This document shows positions 34,590-43,642 of a DNA stretch of 64,000 bases, one piece after another; within the stretch, counting starts at the first letter, position 1, and each line of letters starts with the position of its first letter. Where the stretch lies: NCBI RefSeq assembly GCF_039536205.1, contig NZ_BAAAYL010000001.1, positions 3,720,001-3,784,000 on the forward strand. Reading direction: 5' to 3'. Below the pieces are notes generated by a model, which was not told the DNA's origin, ran no database searches, and was given only the letters and a program-made list of their open reading frames with translations. The stretch comes from Streptomyces sannanensis (GTDB lineage: Bacteria > Actinomycetota > Actinomycetes > Streptomycetales > Streptomycetaceae). The position numbers and the translations under genes are program-made.

Positions 34590-37500
34590 ATGCGATTCGG
34601 CCTGATCGGTCCGCCTGTCGTGCTGAACGGGGCGGGCAGCCCCCAGCCCCTGACCAGCCCCAAGGTTCGCGCCCTGCTCGCCACTTTGCTGCTGCGTCCC
34701 AACCGGGTCGTACCCGTCGCCGACCTGAAGGATGCGATGTGGGGCGACGAGCCGCCGCGCTCCGCTCACGCGTCCCTCCACAACCACGTCACCCGGCTGC
34801 GCCGCATACTCGCCGAGGACGACCGGCTGCGTGCCGTGCCATCCGGATACCTGCTGCGGGTGGAGCAGGGCGAGCTGGACATCGAGGTCTTCGACGCATC
34901 GGTACGGTCCGCCCGGGTGGCGCACTCCGCGGGCGACTGGCAGGGCGTCGCTGCCGACACTCGGACCGCGCTCGAACTCTGGCGGGGCGCGCCGATGAGC
35001 GGCCTGCCGGCCGAGGCGGTCGACCTCGCGCTCGTACAGCGGCTGGACGAGGCGCGGCTGCTGGCACTGGAGTGGCGGTACGACGCGGAGCTGCAGCTCG
35101 GCAGGTATGCGGCGCTCGGTCCCGAACTGGCCGCGCTGATCGCGGAGTTCCCGCTGCGCGAGGCCTTCCACCGGCAGTTGATGCTGGCCCTGCACCGGTC
35201 GGGGCGGCAGGCCGAGGCGCTGGCCGCCTTCCAGTCGCTGCGTCTGAGGCTGGTGAAGGAGCTGGGTGTCGACCCGGGTTCGGCCGTGCAGGAGGCGTAC
35301 CAGGAGGTGCTCCGGACCCCGCCCGTGCCACGGCCCGCGGGACCCGGCGGCGCCGCTGGTGACGACGGTCGTACGGGGGGTGGTATGGCGGCAGGGGCTG
35401 TGGGCTCTGCCGGGCAGCCAGGCGGCGGGGGGTCTCCGGTGTCCCCGGGGTGCCCCGAGTCCGCCGCTGAACCCGGCGAGACGGTGTACTCCCCGCCCCG
35501 GCCCGCCCAACTGCCGCCCGCGCCCGCCCACTTCACCGGACGGGAGGCCACCGTACGGGCCATCCGCGCAGCCCTCACCAGCCCGGCCTCGAAGCCGCCG
35601 GCCGCCGTGGAGAGCACCGGTCGCCCCAGCGTCGCCGTCATCAGCGGCATGGCCGGCGTCGGCAAGAGCGCGCTCGCGGCGCACATCGCGCATGCGATCG
35701 GCGGGGAGTTCCCGGACGGACAGCTCTACTTCAACCTGCACGGCCACACACCCGGCATGACCCCGCTCGCGCCCGCCCAGGCGCTCGCCGCGATGCTGTG
35801 CGATCTCGGTGTCGACACATGCCGGATCCCCGACGAGCCCGACGCCGCCGCTGCGATGCTGCGCTCGACGCTCGTCGCCAGCCGCGTCCTCCTGGTGCTG
35901 GACGACGCCGCGTCCGCCGCGCAGGTGCGGCCCCTGCTGCCGGCCGCGTCCGGCTGTGCGGTGATCGTCACCAGCAGATCCCCGCTGACCGCGCTCGACG
36001 GCGCGGACCGGTTCCCGCTGGCGCCGCTGTCGGCGGCGGAGAGCGGTGAGCTGCTGCGCTCCGTCGCCGGGCGCGATCTGCATCAGCACGCGGACCGGAT
36101 CGCCGAACTGTGCGGGCGGCTGCCGCTCGCGCTGCGCGTCGTCGCGGCCCGCCTCGCCGCCCGGCACGCGCTGACCGCCGGCACCATGGCCGGGCTGCTG
36201 GACGCGGAGGACGGCCGGCTCGACCATCTGGAGTACGACGATCTGAGTGTGCGCCGCTCGCTGGCCGTCGCGCACGACGCGCTGGACCCGGATGCCGCGC
36301 TCGCGCTGCGCCGCCTCGGCACGCTGGACCTCGCGGAGTACGAGGCGCCGGTGGTCGCCCGGCTGATGGACACCGACGAGCGCCGTGCCTCGGCGGCGCT
36401 GGACCGGCTGGCCGATGTGGCGCTGCTGGAGGAGGTCGCGTACGGCCGGTTCGCGCCGCACGATCTGGTGCGGCACTTCGCCCGTGAGCTCGCCGTGCGC
36501 CACGACGCGTATCCCGTACGCGCCGCCGCCACCGAACGCGCCCTGCGCTGGTACGCCGAGGCCGTGCGGCAGGCGAGCCTGGCCGTCGTGCGCAACAACG
36601 GGGACGGGGAGAAGCGGCTGCCGCCGCCGATCGGTGACGCGGCGCCGTTCGCCTCCACGGAACGGGCGTTCGCGTGGGGCGACCGGGAGCTGGCGAACCT
36701 GGCCACGCTCACCGAGAAGTACGCGCGCTCCTCGCCCACGGTGCTGCTGCTCGTACGCTCCTGCTTTCCGCTGTTCCAGAACCGTGGCCGCTTCCCGGAG
36801 CTGCGGTGCCTCAACCAGCAGGCCCTGGATGCGGCGCGGGCGTCCCGCGACCCCAGGGCGGAGGCATACGCGCTGGCCGACCTCGCCGGGGCGTACTTCC
36901 TGTGCGGACGGTGGGACACCGCGCTGGCCCTGAACGACGAGGCGCTGGCGCTGTGGCGGCGGCTCGGCGAGGGCGGACGCGTCCAGCGCTGCCTCGGCAA
37001 CCGCGGGATGCTGCTGGAGAGCCTCGGACGGTACGAGGCGGCCGCGGAGGCCTTGGAACAGAGCCTCGAGTATGCGCGGCGGCTCGGTGACGAGCGGGGC
37101 GAGGCGATCGTCCTCAGCCACCTCGGCAATCTGATGGAGCATCAGGACCCCCGGCAGGCCATCGAGTACCACGCCCGCAGCCTCGCTGTCGGCGAACGGC
37201 TGGGCAGCGTCCAGCTGCGGCGCACCGCGCTCACCAACATCGGCTACGCCCACATCGAACTCGGTGAACCGTACGCGGCCGTACGGCACTTCGAGGCAAG
37301 CCTGGACGCCGGCAAGGACGGCGACTGGCCCGGAGAGGCCCAGGCGCGCATCGGCCTCGCCCGCGCCCTGCGCCGGCTGGGGCGCGCGAGGGAGGCGGAG
37401 GTCCAGTGCCTGGTGCTGCTGGAGCGCTGCGCGCAGCGCTGCGACGGCTACGCCGAGGGGCTCACCCGCGGCGAGTACGGGCACGTCCTCCGTGCCCGGG

Positions 37501-37607
37501 GCGACCGGCAGGCGGCGCGCCAGCAGTGGCGGCTGGGCCTCGCCGCCTTGAACGGCACGGATGAGAAGGCGGTCGCCGAACTGAAGGGTCTTCTCGACTC
37601 CGAGTGA
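34590..37607 (+). CDS. SARP-type transcriptional regulator with NB-ARC and TPR domains (AfsR-like architecture)
   Basis: 1005 residues. N-terminal OmpR-like winged helix (about 1-90: VRALLATLLLRPNRVVPVAD, LHNHVTRLRRIL), bacterial transcriptional activation domain (about 95-245), a Gly/Pro linker, then an NB-ARC STAND ATPase: P-loop ISGMAGVGKSALAAH (about 350-364), VLLVLDDAASAAQVRPLLP (Walker B), and C-terminal tetratricopeptide repeats (about 740-960; GYAHIELGEPYAAVRHFEA and similar). AfsR-class proteins activate secondary-metabolism genes. The frame is open to GTG 34557, but ATG 34590 has GGAGGG 7-12 nt upstream. It is followed by a sigma factor gene; no biosynthetic cluster is visible here. 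Confidence 0.92.
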   Translation: MRFGLIGPPVVLNGAGSPQPLTSPKVRALLATLLLRPNRVVPVADLKDAMWGDEPPRSAHASLHNHVTRLRRILAEDDRLRAVPSGYLLRVEQGELDIEVFDASVRSARVAHSAGDWQGVAADTRTALELWRGAPMSGLPAEAVDLALVQRLDEARLLALEWRYDAELQLGRYAALGPELAALIAEFPLREAFHRQLMLALHRSGRQAEALAAFQSLRLRLVKELGVDPGSAVQEAYQEVLRTPPVPRPAGPGGAAGDDGRTGGGMAAGAVGSAGQPGGGGSPVSPGCPESAAEPGETVYSPPRPAQLPPAPAHFTGREATVRAIRAALTSPASKPPAAVESTGRPSVAVISGMAGVGKSALAAHIAHAIGGEFPDGQLYFNLHGHTPGMTPLAPAQALAAMLCDLGVDTCRIPDEPDAAAAMLRSTLVASRVLLVLDDAASAAQVRPLLPAASGCAVIVTSRSPLTALDGADRFPLAPLSAAESGELLRSVAGRDLHQHADRIAELCGRLPLALRVVAARLAARHALTAGTMAGLLDAEDGRLDHLEYDDLSVRRSLAVAHDALDPDAALALRRLGTLDLAEYEAPVVARLMDTDERRASAALDRLADVALLEEVAYGRFAPHDLVRHFARELAVRHDAYPVRAAATERALRWYAEAVRQASLAVVRNNGDGEKRLPPPIGDAAPFASTERAFAWGDRELANLATLTEKYARSSPTVLLLVRSCFPLFQNRGRFPELRCLNQQALDAARASRDPRAEAYALADLAGAYFLCGRWDTALALNDEALALWRRLGEGGRVQRCLGNRGMLLESLGRYEAAAEALEQSLEYARRLGDERGEAIVLSHLGNLMEHQDPRQAIEYHARSLAVGERLGSVQLRRTALTNIGYAHIELGEPYAAVRHFEASLDAGKDGDWPGEAQARIGLARALRRLGRAREAEVQCLVLLERCAQRCDGYAEGLTRGEYGHVLRARGDRQAARQQWRLGLAALNGTDEKAVAELKGLLDSE

Positions 37608-37688
37608 CACAACCGGACACGATTCCGGTTGAAACATTCCTTGCCGCTCACCGCATCAGTGAGGTGAAGGGCGAGGATCGGGGAGGGC

Positions 37689-38198
37689 ATGAAACAGTCC
37701 CGCAAGGACGACTTCAGAGAGTTCGCGGCGGGCCGCGCCGGTCATCTGTTTCGCTCGGCCTGCTTGCTGACCAGCGGCGATGTGCATCTCGCCGAGGATC
37801 TGGTGCAGGAAACGCTCGGTCGGATGTATGTGAAGTGGGGCCGGCTGTCCCGCATCGACAACCCGGCCGGTTACGCGCAGACCGTGCTTGTACGGACCTT
37901 CCTCACGCACCGGCGACGCCGTTCCGCCGCCGAACAGCCGCTCGGCGCACTGCCCGACGCGGCGGCCGACGGCGACGGCGACCCGGCACTGCGGCTGGCG
38001 CTGCTCCAGGCACTGCGCGAACTGGCTCCCAAGGACCGGGCGGTGCTGGTGCTGCGGTACTGGGAGGACCGCAGCATCGACGAGACCGCCGCCGCGATGA
38101 ACACCAGCTCCGCCGCCGTACGCACCAGATCGGTGCGGGCGCTCGCCAAGCTCCGGGAACGGCTGGGCGGCAGCCTGGCCGAGTTCGCGGCGCGCTGA
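37689..38198 (+). CDS. SigE-family (ECF-like) RNA polymerase sigma factor
   Basis: 169 residues. Region 2 (FREFAAGRAGHLFRSACLLT, AEDLVQETLGRMYVKW) and region 4 (LAPKDRAVLVLRYWEDRSID, ETAAAMNTSSAAVRTRSVRA) are both clear; this is the SigE-family shape of small actinobacterial sigma factors. GGGGAGGG lies just before the ATG. The next gene, 35 nt downstream, encodes a protein with one membrane helix and is a likely partner or anti-sigma factor, so the two probably form a signalling unit. Confidence 0.93.
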   Translation: MKQSRKDDFREFAAGRAGHLFRSACLLTSGDVHLAEDLVQETLGRMYVKWGRLSRIDNPAGYAQTVLVRTFLTHRRRRSAAEQPLGALPDAAADGDGDPALRLALLQALRELAPKDRAVLVLRYWEDRSIDETAAAMNTSSAAVRTRSVRALAKLRERLGGSLAEFAAR

Positions 38199-38233
38199 CT
38201 TCTTTCCACTGACCGAGAACGGGTGGTTTCACC

Positions 38234-39472
38234 ATGCCTTTTGAAGACGAGTTCGGCGAGGTGCTCCGCCGGACCGGCGACAGTTTCACCACGGACCGGC
38301 AAGCCCTGGTGGAGGGCGGCCTCACTCAGGGCCGCCGCAGGCGGTTCCGCCGCAACATGGCCGCCATGACCGGCAGCGTGCTCGCGCTGGCGGTGGTGGG
38401 AACGGCCGGGGCGTACGGGGGAGGACTGCTCGGCGGGACGGGTGGGCGGAGCGAGATCTCCGTGGCCGCCCCGGCGACCGGCTCGGGCGCGGCCGCCCCC
38501 GAGGGAAAGCCGATGGGGACCGGGAAGGTCTCCGCCGAGCAGATGATCAAGACCCTGAAGGATCTGCTCCCCGAGGGCAAGTTCAGCCGTACCGAGGCGC
38601 GTGGCACCGGCGACATGCACGGCCCGATGGCGTCCGGCGTCTTCGAGGACGGCAAGGGCGCGGGGGCGATCGGGATCAGCCTGTCCCGGGTCGACCCGCA
38701 CGGCCGCGAGGCCGAGCAGCAGACCGCGTGCCCCGACAGGAATCATGTGCCGTACGAGTCGTGCACGAGCGAGAGGCTGGCCGACGGCTCCCGGCTGATG
38801 CTCATGCGCGGGTGGGAGTATCCGGACCGCCGCGAGGACACCAAGGCCTGGCGTGCCGTCCTGGTCACCCCGCAGGGCTACCTGGTGAACGCGAGCGAGT
38901 GGAACGCACCCGCCGAGAAGGGCGCCACGGTCACCCGGACCGACCCGCCGCTGAGCCTGGCCCAGCTGAAGGCCGTGGTCACGGCGAAGGAGTGGCACCC
39001 CGCGCTCGCCGACCTGCCGGCACCCGATGAGGCAGCTCCGGTCGACGAGGGACCGAGCCGCGCCGCGGTCGAGGAAGCCCTCGCCTCATTGCTGCCCGAG
39101 GGGCTGGAGGAGATCGGCCGGGGCGGCGACGGTTCCACGTATCTGGTCGTGGACGACGGCAAGGGCGCGTCGTTCGTCGGCGTCACTGTGCAGTGGGACG
39201 CGTCGAAGGTGGAGGACGACCTCTTCGGTACCGGTGCCACGACCCTGCCCGACGGCACCAAGGTCAAGACGGCGAAGAGGCCGGGCGAGAAGGGCGGCGA
39301 AGGGGTCGTGTCGTGGTCGGCCGACACCATGCGACCGGACGGATTCCGTGTCCTCGTCACCGCCTACAACTCGGGCGCCCAGATCACGCGTGCCACCCGC
39401 GCCGAGCCCGCGCTCACCGTCGAGCAGCTCAAGGCGATCGCGCTCGACGAGAAGTGGCGCACGCTGAAGTAG
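38234..39472 (+). CDS. Single-pass membrane protein cotranscribed with sigma factor (putative anti-sigma or partner)
   Basis: 412 residues: a short cytoplasmic N-terminus (MPFEDEFGEVLRRTGDSFTT) with an Arg-rich patch, one membrane helix (about 43-65: NMAAMTGSVLALAVVGTAGA) and a long extracellular part with two related halves. Each half contains an LLPEG motif (DLLPEGKFSRTEARG; SLLPEGLEEIGRGG) and a late SLAQLKAVVTAKEW / LTVEQLKAIALDEKW motif. Such proteins follow SigE-type sigma genes in Streptomyces. There is no zinc-binding HxxxCxxC anti-sigma motif, so the role is inferred from position only. The 3' end is tandemly duplicated (next entry). Confidence 0.8.
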   Translation: MPFEDEFGEVLRRTGDSFTTDRQALVEGGLTQGRRRRFRRNMAAMTGSVLALAVVGTAGAYGGGLLGGTGGRSEISVAAPATGSGAAAPEGKPMGTGKVSAEQMIKTLKDLLPEGKFSRTEARGTGDMHGPMASGVFEDGKGAGAIGISLSRVDPHGREAEQQTACPDRNHVPYESCTSERLADGSRLMLMRGWEYPDRREDTKAWRAVLVTPQGYLVNASEWNAPAEKGATVTRTDPPLSLAQLKAVVTAKEWHPALADLPAPDEAAPVDEGPSRAAVEEALASLLPEGLEEIGRGGDGSTYLVVDDGKGASFVGVTVQWDASKVEDDLFGTGATTLPDGTKVKTAKRPGEKGGEGVVSWSADTMRPDGFRVLVTAYNSGAQITRATRAEPALTVEQLKAIALDEKWRTLK

Positions 39473-39656
39473 GCGAGCGGAGCCGTGCCCTGTATCCGGG
39501 CCCGGCTCGGCACCGCCGCCCGGCCCGCGCCGAGCCCGCGCTCACCGTCGAGCAGCTCAAGGCGATCGCGCTCGACGAGAAGTGGCGCACGCTGAAGTAG
39601 GCGAGCGGAGCCGTGCCCTGTGTCCGGGCCCGGCTCGGCACCGCCGCCCGGCCCGC
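39401..39656. repeat. 128-bp tandem duplication of the gene end
   Basis: Bases 39401-39528 are repeated head-to-tail at 39529-39656 with one difference seen (TGTATCC versus TGTGTCC). Each unit holds the last 23-24 codons (EPALTVEQLKAIALDEKW...), the stop and a GC-rich 3' segment. The second copy has no start and is not translated. Confidence 0.93.
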
Positions 39657-39710
39657 GCCGGATCCGGCCTCCCGGCGCCGCGCTCGGCGCGGTGCCGGGA
39701 GGAGTACCGC

Positions 39711-41393
39711 TCACTTCGCGTCGGCGTAGCACTTCACGATCGCCGTCGTGAACGGAAACCGCACCGGCGTCTCCCCGAAGGCGATCCGCCCGGCCAGATC
39801 ACCGGCCGCGCGGATCGCCTCCGCGACGTCCTTCGCCTCCTCCTCGGGGCAGTGCACGATCACCTCGTCGTGCTGGAAGAACACCGGCTCCGCCCGCATG
39901 CCCGCGGCCGCGAGGGACTGCCGCAACGCGGCCAGCATCAGCAGCGCCCAGTCGGCGGCGCTGCCCTGCACCACGAAGTTGCGGGTGAACCTGCCCCGGG
40001 CGCGGGCGTCCGTGGACGCGTACCCCGGTGTGTACGTGTCCGTGTCGGGCTCGTCCTGCGGCAGACCCGCCTCCTCGTCCTCGTCCGCCCGTGCCGCCGG
40101 GGGGCTGGTGCGCCCCAGCCAGGTCCGTACGAGCCGGCCCTCCTCGCCCGCCCGCGCCGCCTCGTCGACATATGCCACCGCGCGCGGGAAGCGGCGGCGC
40201 AGAGCCGCGAGGTTCTTCAGCCCGTCGCCGGACGTCTGCCCGTAGACGGCGCTCAGCAGCGCGAGCTTGGCGTGCTCGCGGTCGCCGGAGAACGCCCGGT
40301 CGGACAGGGTGGTGTAGAGGTCGCCGTCGTGCCCCGCCACCTCCATCAGCCCGGGATCGCGGGAGATGGCGGCCAGGACCCTGGGCTCCATCTGGTCGGC
40401 GTCGGCCACGACCAGCCGCCAGCCCTCGTCGGCGACGACCGCGCGCCGGATCACCTTGGGTATCTGCAGGGCTCCGCCGCCGTTGGTCGTCCAGCGGCCG
40501 GAGACCGTACCGCCCGGCAGATATTCGGGTCTGAAGCGTCCTTCGCGCACCCAGTCCTGGAGCCAGCCCCAGCCGTGCGCGGTGTAGATGCGGTACAGCT
40601 TCTTGTACTGGATCAGCGGCTCCACAGCCGGATGGTCGATCTCCGCCAGCTCCCAGCGGCGGGTCGATCTGATCTTGATCCCGGCCTCGGCGAACGCCTT
40701 CACCACGTCCGCGGGCAGTTCCGGCCGCACCCGCCGCCCGAACGCCGCCGACACCTCGTCCGCCAGCTCGGCCAGCCGGCGCGGCTCCCCGCCGCCCGCA
40801 TACCGCTCGCCGAGCAGCTCGCGCAGCACCTCCCGGTGCACATCCGCCCGCCAGGGCAGCCCCGCCCGGTTCATCTCGGCCGCGATGAGCATTCCCGCCG
40901 ACTGCGCCGCCGTCAGCAACCGCATCCGGCTCGGGTGTTCGGCGGCGTCATGGCGGCGCTGCTGCTCCGCGTACACCTGCAGCAACCCCTCGAACGGCAC
41001 CTCCGCGCCTGTCTGCGGCTCGAACAGCGAGGACTGCGAACCGGGCTCGGCGGCCCGCGGCGGCGGGTCGGCCGGTACGGGCCGTCCGCGCAGCCGGGCC
41101 CAGGCGGCGGCCGCCGACCGGGGCTCCCCGAGCCGCCCCTCGTGCCCGAGCAGCAGCCCCTCCGCGTCCTCGATGTCGTAGCACCGCTCCACCCGCACCC
41201 CGGCAGCGAGCAGCCGTGGGTACACGTCGGCCGTGGACCGCCACACCCAGCGGCCGACGTGCGGCCGGGACCTGACCGCCTCGACCAGATCCCGCTCCCG
41301 GACGACCTCCCCGGCGGGCAGCCCGTCCCGCCCGAGGGCGGTGAGCCGTGCTCCGCCGCCCTCGGCCTCGGCCAGAGCCCACCGTCCGGTCAT
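39711..41393 (-). CDS. DNA polymerase I-fold protein: bifunctional 3'-5' exonuclease/polymerase type without 5'-3' exonuclease
   Basis: 560 residues from ATG 41393. The C-terminal two thirds is a family A polymerase: motif A VVADADQMEPRVLAAISRD (about 327-345), motif B helix KLALLSAVYGQTSGDGLKN, motif C QHDEVIVHC (about 506-514). The N-terminal 200 residues should hold the 3'-5' exonuclease fold, but I see no convincing DxE set, so proofreading may be lost. An acidic loop (ARADEDEEAGLPQDEPDTDT) is inserted in the fingers/palm region. Actinobacteria carry this second, shorter polymerase besides PolA. It starts back to back with the SUKH gene. Confidence 0.85.
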   Translation of the reverse strand: MTGRWALAEAEGGGARLTALGRDGLPAGEVVRERDLVEAVRSRPHVGRWVWRSTADVYPRLLAAGVRVERCYDIEDAEGLLLGHEGRLGEPRSAAAAWARLRGRPVPADPPPRAAEPGSQSSLFEPQTGAEVPFEGLLQVYAEQQRRHDAAEHPSRMRLLTAAQSAGMLIAAEMNRAGLPWRADVHREVLRELLGERYAGGGEPRRLAELADEVSAAFGRRVRPELPADVVKAFAEAGIKIRSTRRWELAEIDHPAVEPLIQYKKLYRIYTAHGWGWLQDWVREGRFRPEYLPGGTVSGRWTTNGGGALQIPKVIRRAVVADEGWRLVVADADQMEPRVLAAISRDPGLMEVAGHDGDLYTTLSDRAFSGDREHAKLALLSAVYGQTSGDGLKNLAALRRRFPRAVAYVDEAARAGEEGRLVRTWLGRTSPPAARADEDEEAGLPQDEPDTDTYTPGYASTDARARGRFTRNFVVQGSAADWALLMLAALRQSLAAAGMRAEPVFFQHDEVIVHCPEEEAKDVAEAIRAAGDLAGRIAFGETPVRFPFTTAIVKCYADAK

Positions 41394-41433
41394 GCATGCG
41401 AGTGTGGCACCTGCCACTGACAGTGGCGGCGCG

Positions 41434-41439
41434 TACGGT
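41434..41439 (+). promoter_or_regulatory. -10-like hexamer for a leaderless mRNA
   Basis: TACGGT ends 6 nt before ATG 41446; CTGCCA 17 nt upstream of it is a possible -35. There is no Shine-Dalgarno. Confidence 0.5.
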
Positions 41440-41445
41440 GCCGCC

Positions 41446-42084
41446 ATGACGACAGAACCGTGGGCGGGGGTCCGTGAGCGCGCGCTGGGGCTGGGATGGC
41501 TGGCGGACCCGCTGACCGAGGCGGAACTGGCCGATCTGGAAGCGCAGGCCGGGGTGCGGCTGCCGGAGGAGTACCGGGACTTCCTGCTGCGGGTGGGCGC
41601 GGGCGGCACCGGCCCGCAGTACGGGGTCTTCCCCGCGCGGAGGGCGGAAGGAGGGCAGTGGCGGTGGGACGGCGACGGCGGTCATATGACCGTTCTGGAC
41701 CGGCTCGCGGAACCGTTCCCGGTGCGGGGTCCGGATCCGGAGGTGCCGGCCGCGCTGGAGGCGGAGCGCCCCGAGGAGGAGGACTTCGAGGACATCGAGG
41801 ACTTCGACGCGGCATGGGAGGCCTGGGACGAGCGCACGGCCGGCCTGCTGTGGACGGAGGACCGCACCGTCGGTGCGATATGCCTGTGCCATGTGGGCTG
41901 CGCGGAACGCCGCTGGCTGGTGGTGTCCGGCCCCGAGCGGGGCCGGATCTGGGCCGACGCCCGGTGCGACGACGTGGACCTGGAGCCGCTGAGGGGGCCG
42001 GACGGTGAGCCGCTCACCTTCGCTTCCTGGTATCTGTCCTGGCTGGACGAGGCCTCCCGCGAGGTCGTCGGCGGGACGGCGTAG
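41446..42084 (+). CDS. SMI1/KNR4 (SUKH) domain protein
   Basis: 212 residues. The N-terminal half has the family signature LTEAELADLEAQAGVRLPEE, YRDFLLRVGAGGTGPQYGVF. The middle is very acidic (PEEEDFEDIEDFDAAWEAWD). The C-terminal part reads ICLCHVGCAERRWLVVSGPE, GRIWADARCDDVDLEPL, FASWYLSWLDEA, as in Streptomyces SUKH proteins. Members of this superfamily are often immunity proteins to secreted toxins, but no toxin gene lies beside it, so a housekeeping or orphan-immunity role remains open. Divergent from the polymerase gene. Confidence 0.87.
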   Translation: MTTEPWAGVRERALGLGWLADPLTEAELADLEAQAGVRLPEEYRDFLLRVGAGGTGPQYGVFPARRAEGGQWRWDGDGGHMTVLDRLAEPFPVRGPDPEVPAALEAERPEEEDFEDIEDFDAAWEAWDERTAGLLWTEDRTVGAICLCHVGCAERRWLVVSGPERGRIWADARCDDVDLEPLRGPDGEPLTFASWYLSWLDEASREVVGGTA

Positions 42085-42204
42085 GCTCGCGCACCGGCTG
42101 TCCACAGGGTGTGGACGGGCGGCTTCCGGCGGAGGCGCCGGTGAGCGGGATCATGGGAAGCGAGGAGGCACCTCGATGTCAGGCGGGCACACGGAGACCC
42201 ACGC

Positions 42205-43335
42205 ATGAGTACGGTCGACAAAGCCCTGGCCGCCGCACTCTATGCCGAAGGCGACGCGGCACTGGACACCGGCGCCTCGCTGCTCGCCGCCGACCCGTCC
42301 GCGGACGCGGAACTGTCCGTGCGCGGCGAGGGGTTCGTGCGCCGCGTCTGGGAGCGCGGCTGGCAGCCCGCCGATGTCGTACGGATCGTACGGCGCGACC
42401 TCGACGACCATCATGTGCGGCTCGTGTCCGGTCTGATCCGTGCCGAGACCGCGACGTACGCGCACCTGCCGGCACGCTGGGACGCCCAGGTCGGCGGTCT
42501 CGTCGAGGAGGAGGAGTACCGCACCGACCGTTTCTCGTACGCGACCGCGGTGCTGGAGCTGTACCGGCTGCTGATCCGGCTGCCCGCGATCGAGCCGGTC
42601 GGCCCGGTTCCGGGTGTGCCCCTGCATGCGCCGGCGGAGCACCACGGGGAGCCGCGCATGCTCACCCGTATCCGCGCGCTGCTGGCCAAGGCGGAGGCGA
42701 CCGGCTTCCCGGAGGAGGCGGAGGCGCTCACCGCCAAGGCGCAGGAACTCATGGCCCGGCACAGCATCGACGAGGCGGTGCTGGCCGCTCGTACGCACCG
42801 GCCGGACGCGCCGGCCGCGTGCCGGATCGGGGTGGACGCGCCGTACGAGACGGCCAAGGCGATCCTGCTCGACGCCGTCGCCTCGGCGAACCGCTGCCGC
42901 GCCGTGTGGAACAGCGGCCTGGGTTTCTCCACGGTCGTCGGCTTCGAGGCGGACCTGGAGACGGCCGAGCTGCTCTACACCTCGCTGCTGGTGCAGTGCA
43001 CGACGGCGATGACCCGGGCGGAGGCAGGTCAACGCGCGGGCGGAAGGAAGCGGACCAAGACCTTCCGGCAGTCCTTTCTGCTGGCGTACGCACAGCGCAT
43101 CGGCGACCGCCTCGCCGCGGCGACCGAGCATGTCGTGGGTGAGGCCGACGGCTCCCTTCTCCCGGTGCTGGCCGCGCGCGACGTCGCCGTCGCCGACCGC
43201 ACGGAGGAGATGTTCCCGGAGACCTCCACGACACGGGTCCGCGGTGCGACGGACCACGCCGGCTGGCAGGACGGGACGGCCGCGGCGGACGCGGCGCGCA
43301 TGCCCGGGCGCAGGCCCCTGCCGCCCCGCCGCTGA
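42205..43335 (+). CDS. DUF2786 domain protein
   Basis: 376 residues. The DUF2786 motif RIRALLAKAEATGFPEEAEA, LTAKAQELMARHSIDEAVLA lies at about 152-192. The C-terminal part (YETAKAILLDAVASANRCRA, FSTVVGFEADLETAELLYTS, KRTKTFRQSFLLAYAQRIGD) is the usual partner region of this family. It is found widely in actinobacteria and their phages; the function is unknown. The start ATG is chosen at MSTVDKALAAAL; a longer frame upstream is out of phase. Confidence 0.87.
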   Translation: MSTVDKALAAALYAEGDAALDTGASLLAADPSADAELSVRGEGFVRRVWERGWQPADVVRIVRRDLDDHHVRLVSGLIRAETATYAHLPARWDAQVGGLVEEEEYRTDRFSYATAVLELYRLLIRLPAIEPVGPVPGVPLHAPAEHHGEPRMLTRIRALLAKAEATGFPEEAEALTAKAQELMARHSIDEAVLAARTHRPDAPAACRIGVDAPYETAKAILLDAVASANRCRAVWNSGLGFSTVVGFEADLETAELLYTSLLVQCTTAMTRAEAGQRAGGRKRTKTFRQSFLLAYAQRIGDRLAAATEHVVGEADGSLLPVLAARDVAVADRTEEMFPETSTTRVRGATDHAGWQDGTAAADAARMPGRRPLPPRR

Positions 43336-43555
43336 CCGCCCCGGGCGCGAGCACCCGAAGCGGGACCGGGGCAGGGCCGGGTCAGGGCCGGGCGGGACGA
43401 CTCGGCCACCCGGAGCGGGAAAGTCATGGAGTGACGCGCGTCACGGCGTGGCGCCTGCAGTGGCTCGTTCGAGGGGTCGGGGAGGCCCATGAGGCGCCCT
43501 GTCGCCCTACTCCACCAAGCGAAGAGCGGTACTGCTGTAACCGGGGAACCACCCC

Positions 43556-43585
43556 GCGTGCACGTGCATCTTCCCATGCATGCGC
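43556..43585 (+). promoter_or_regulatory. Bipartite palindromic site A of the whiJ-like locus
   Basis: GCGTGCACGTGCATCT, 5 nt, TGCAT, 2 nt, GC. The core TGCACGTGCA is a perfect palindrome. The same arrangement recurs reverse-complemented at 44554-44583. It ends 57 nt before the DUF397 gene start. A likely binding site for the XRE regulator encoded at 44733. The rest of 43336-43642 holds no gene. Confidence 0.6.
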
Positions 43586-43642
43586 AGATGAACGTGGTTA
43601 TGATCCGGGGAAGTTGACCTCTGCACTTCCCGGGAGCGACCT

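Noticed and set aside
34536..37637. 1033-codon minus-strand open frame opposite the SARP regulator
   Set aside because: Same shadow effect; no domains or sensible start, while the plus strand carries clear BTAD, NB-ARC and TPR motifs.
37689..39472. Zinc-binding anti-sigma factor (ZAS) with the sigma gene
   Set aside because: No HxxxCxxC motif is present in the membrane protein; only its position suggests a partner role.
41446..42084. Toxin-immunity pair based on the SUKH protein
   Set aside because: No neighbouring gene has a toxin or secretion domain; the neighbours are a polymerase and a DUF2786 protein.
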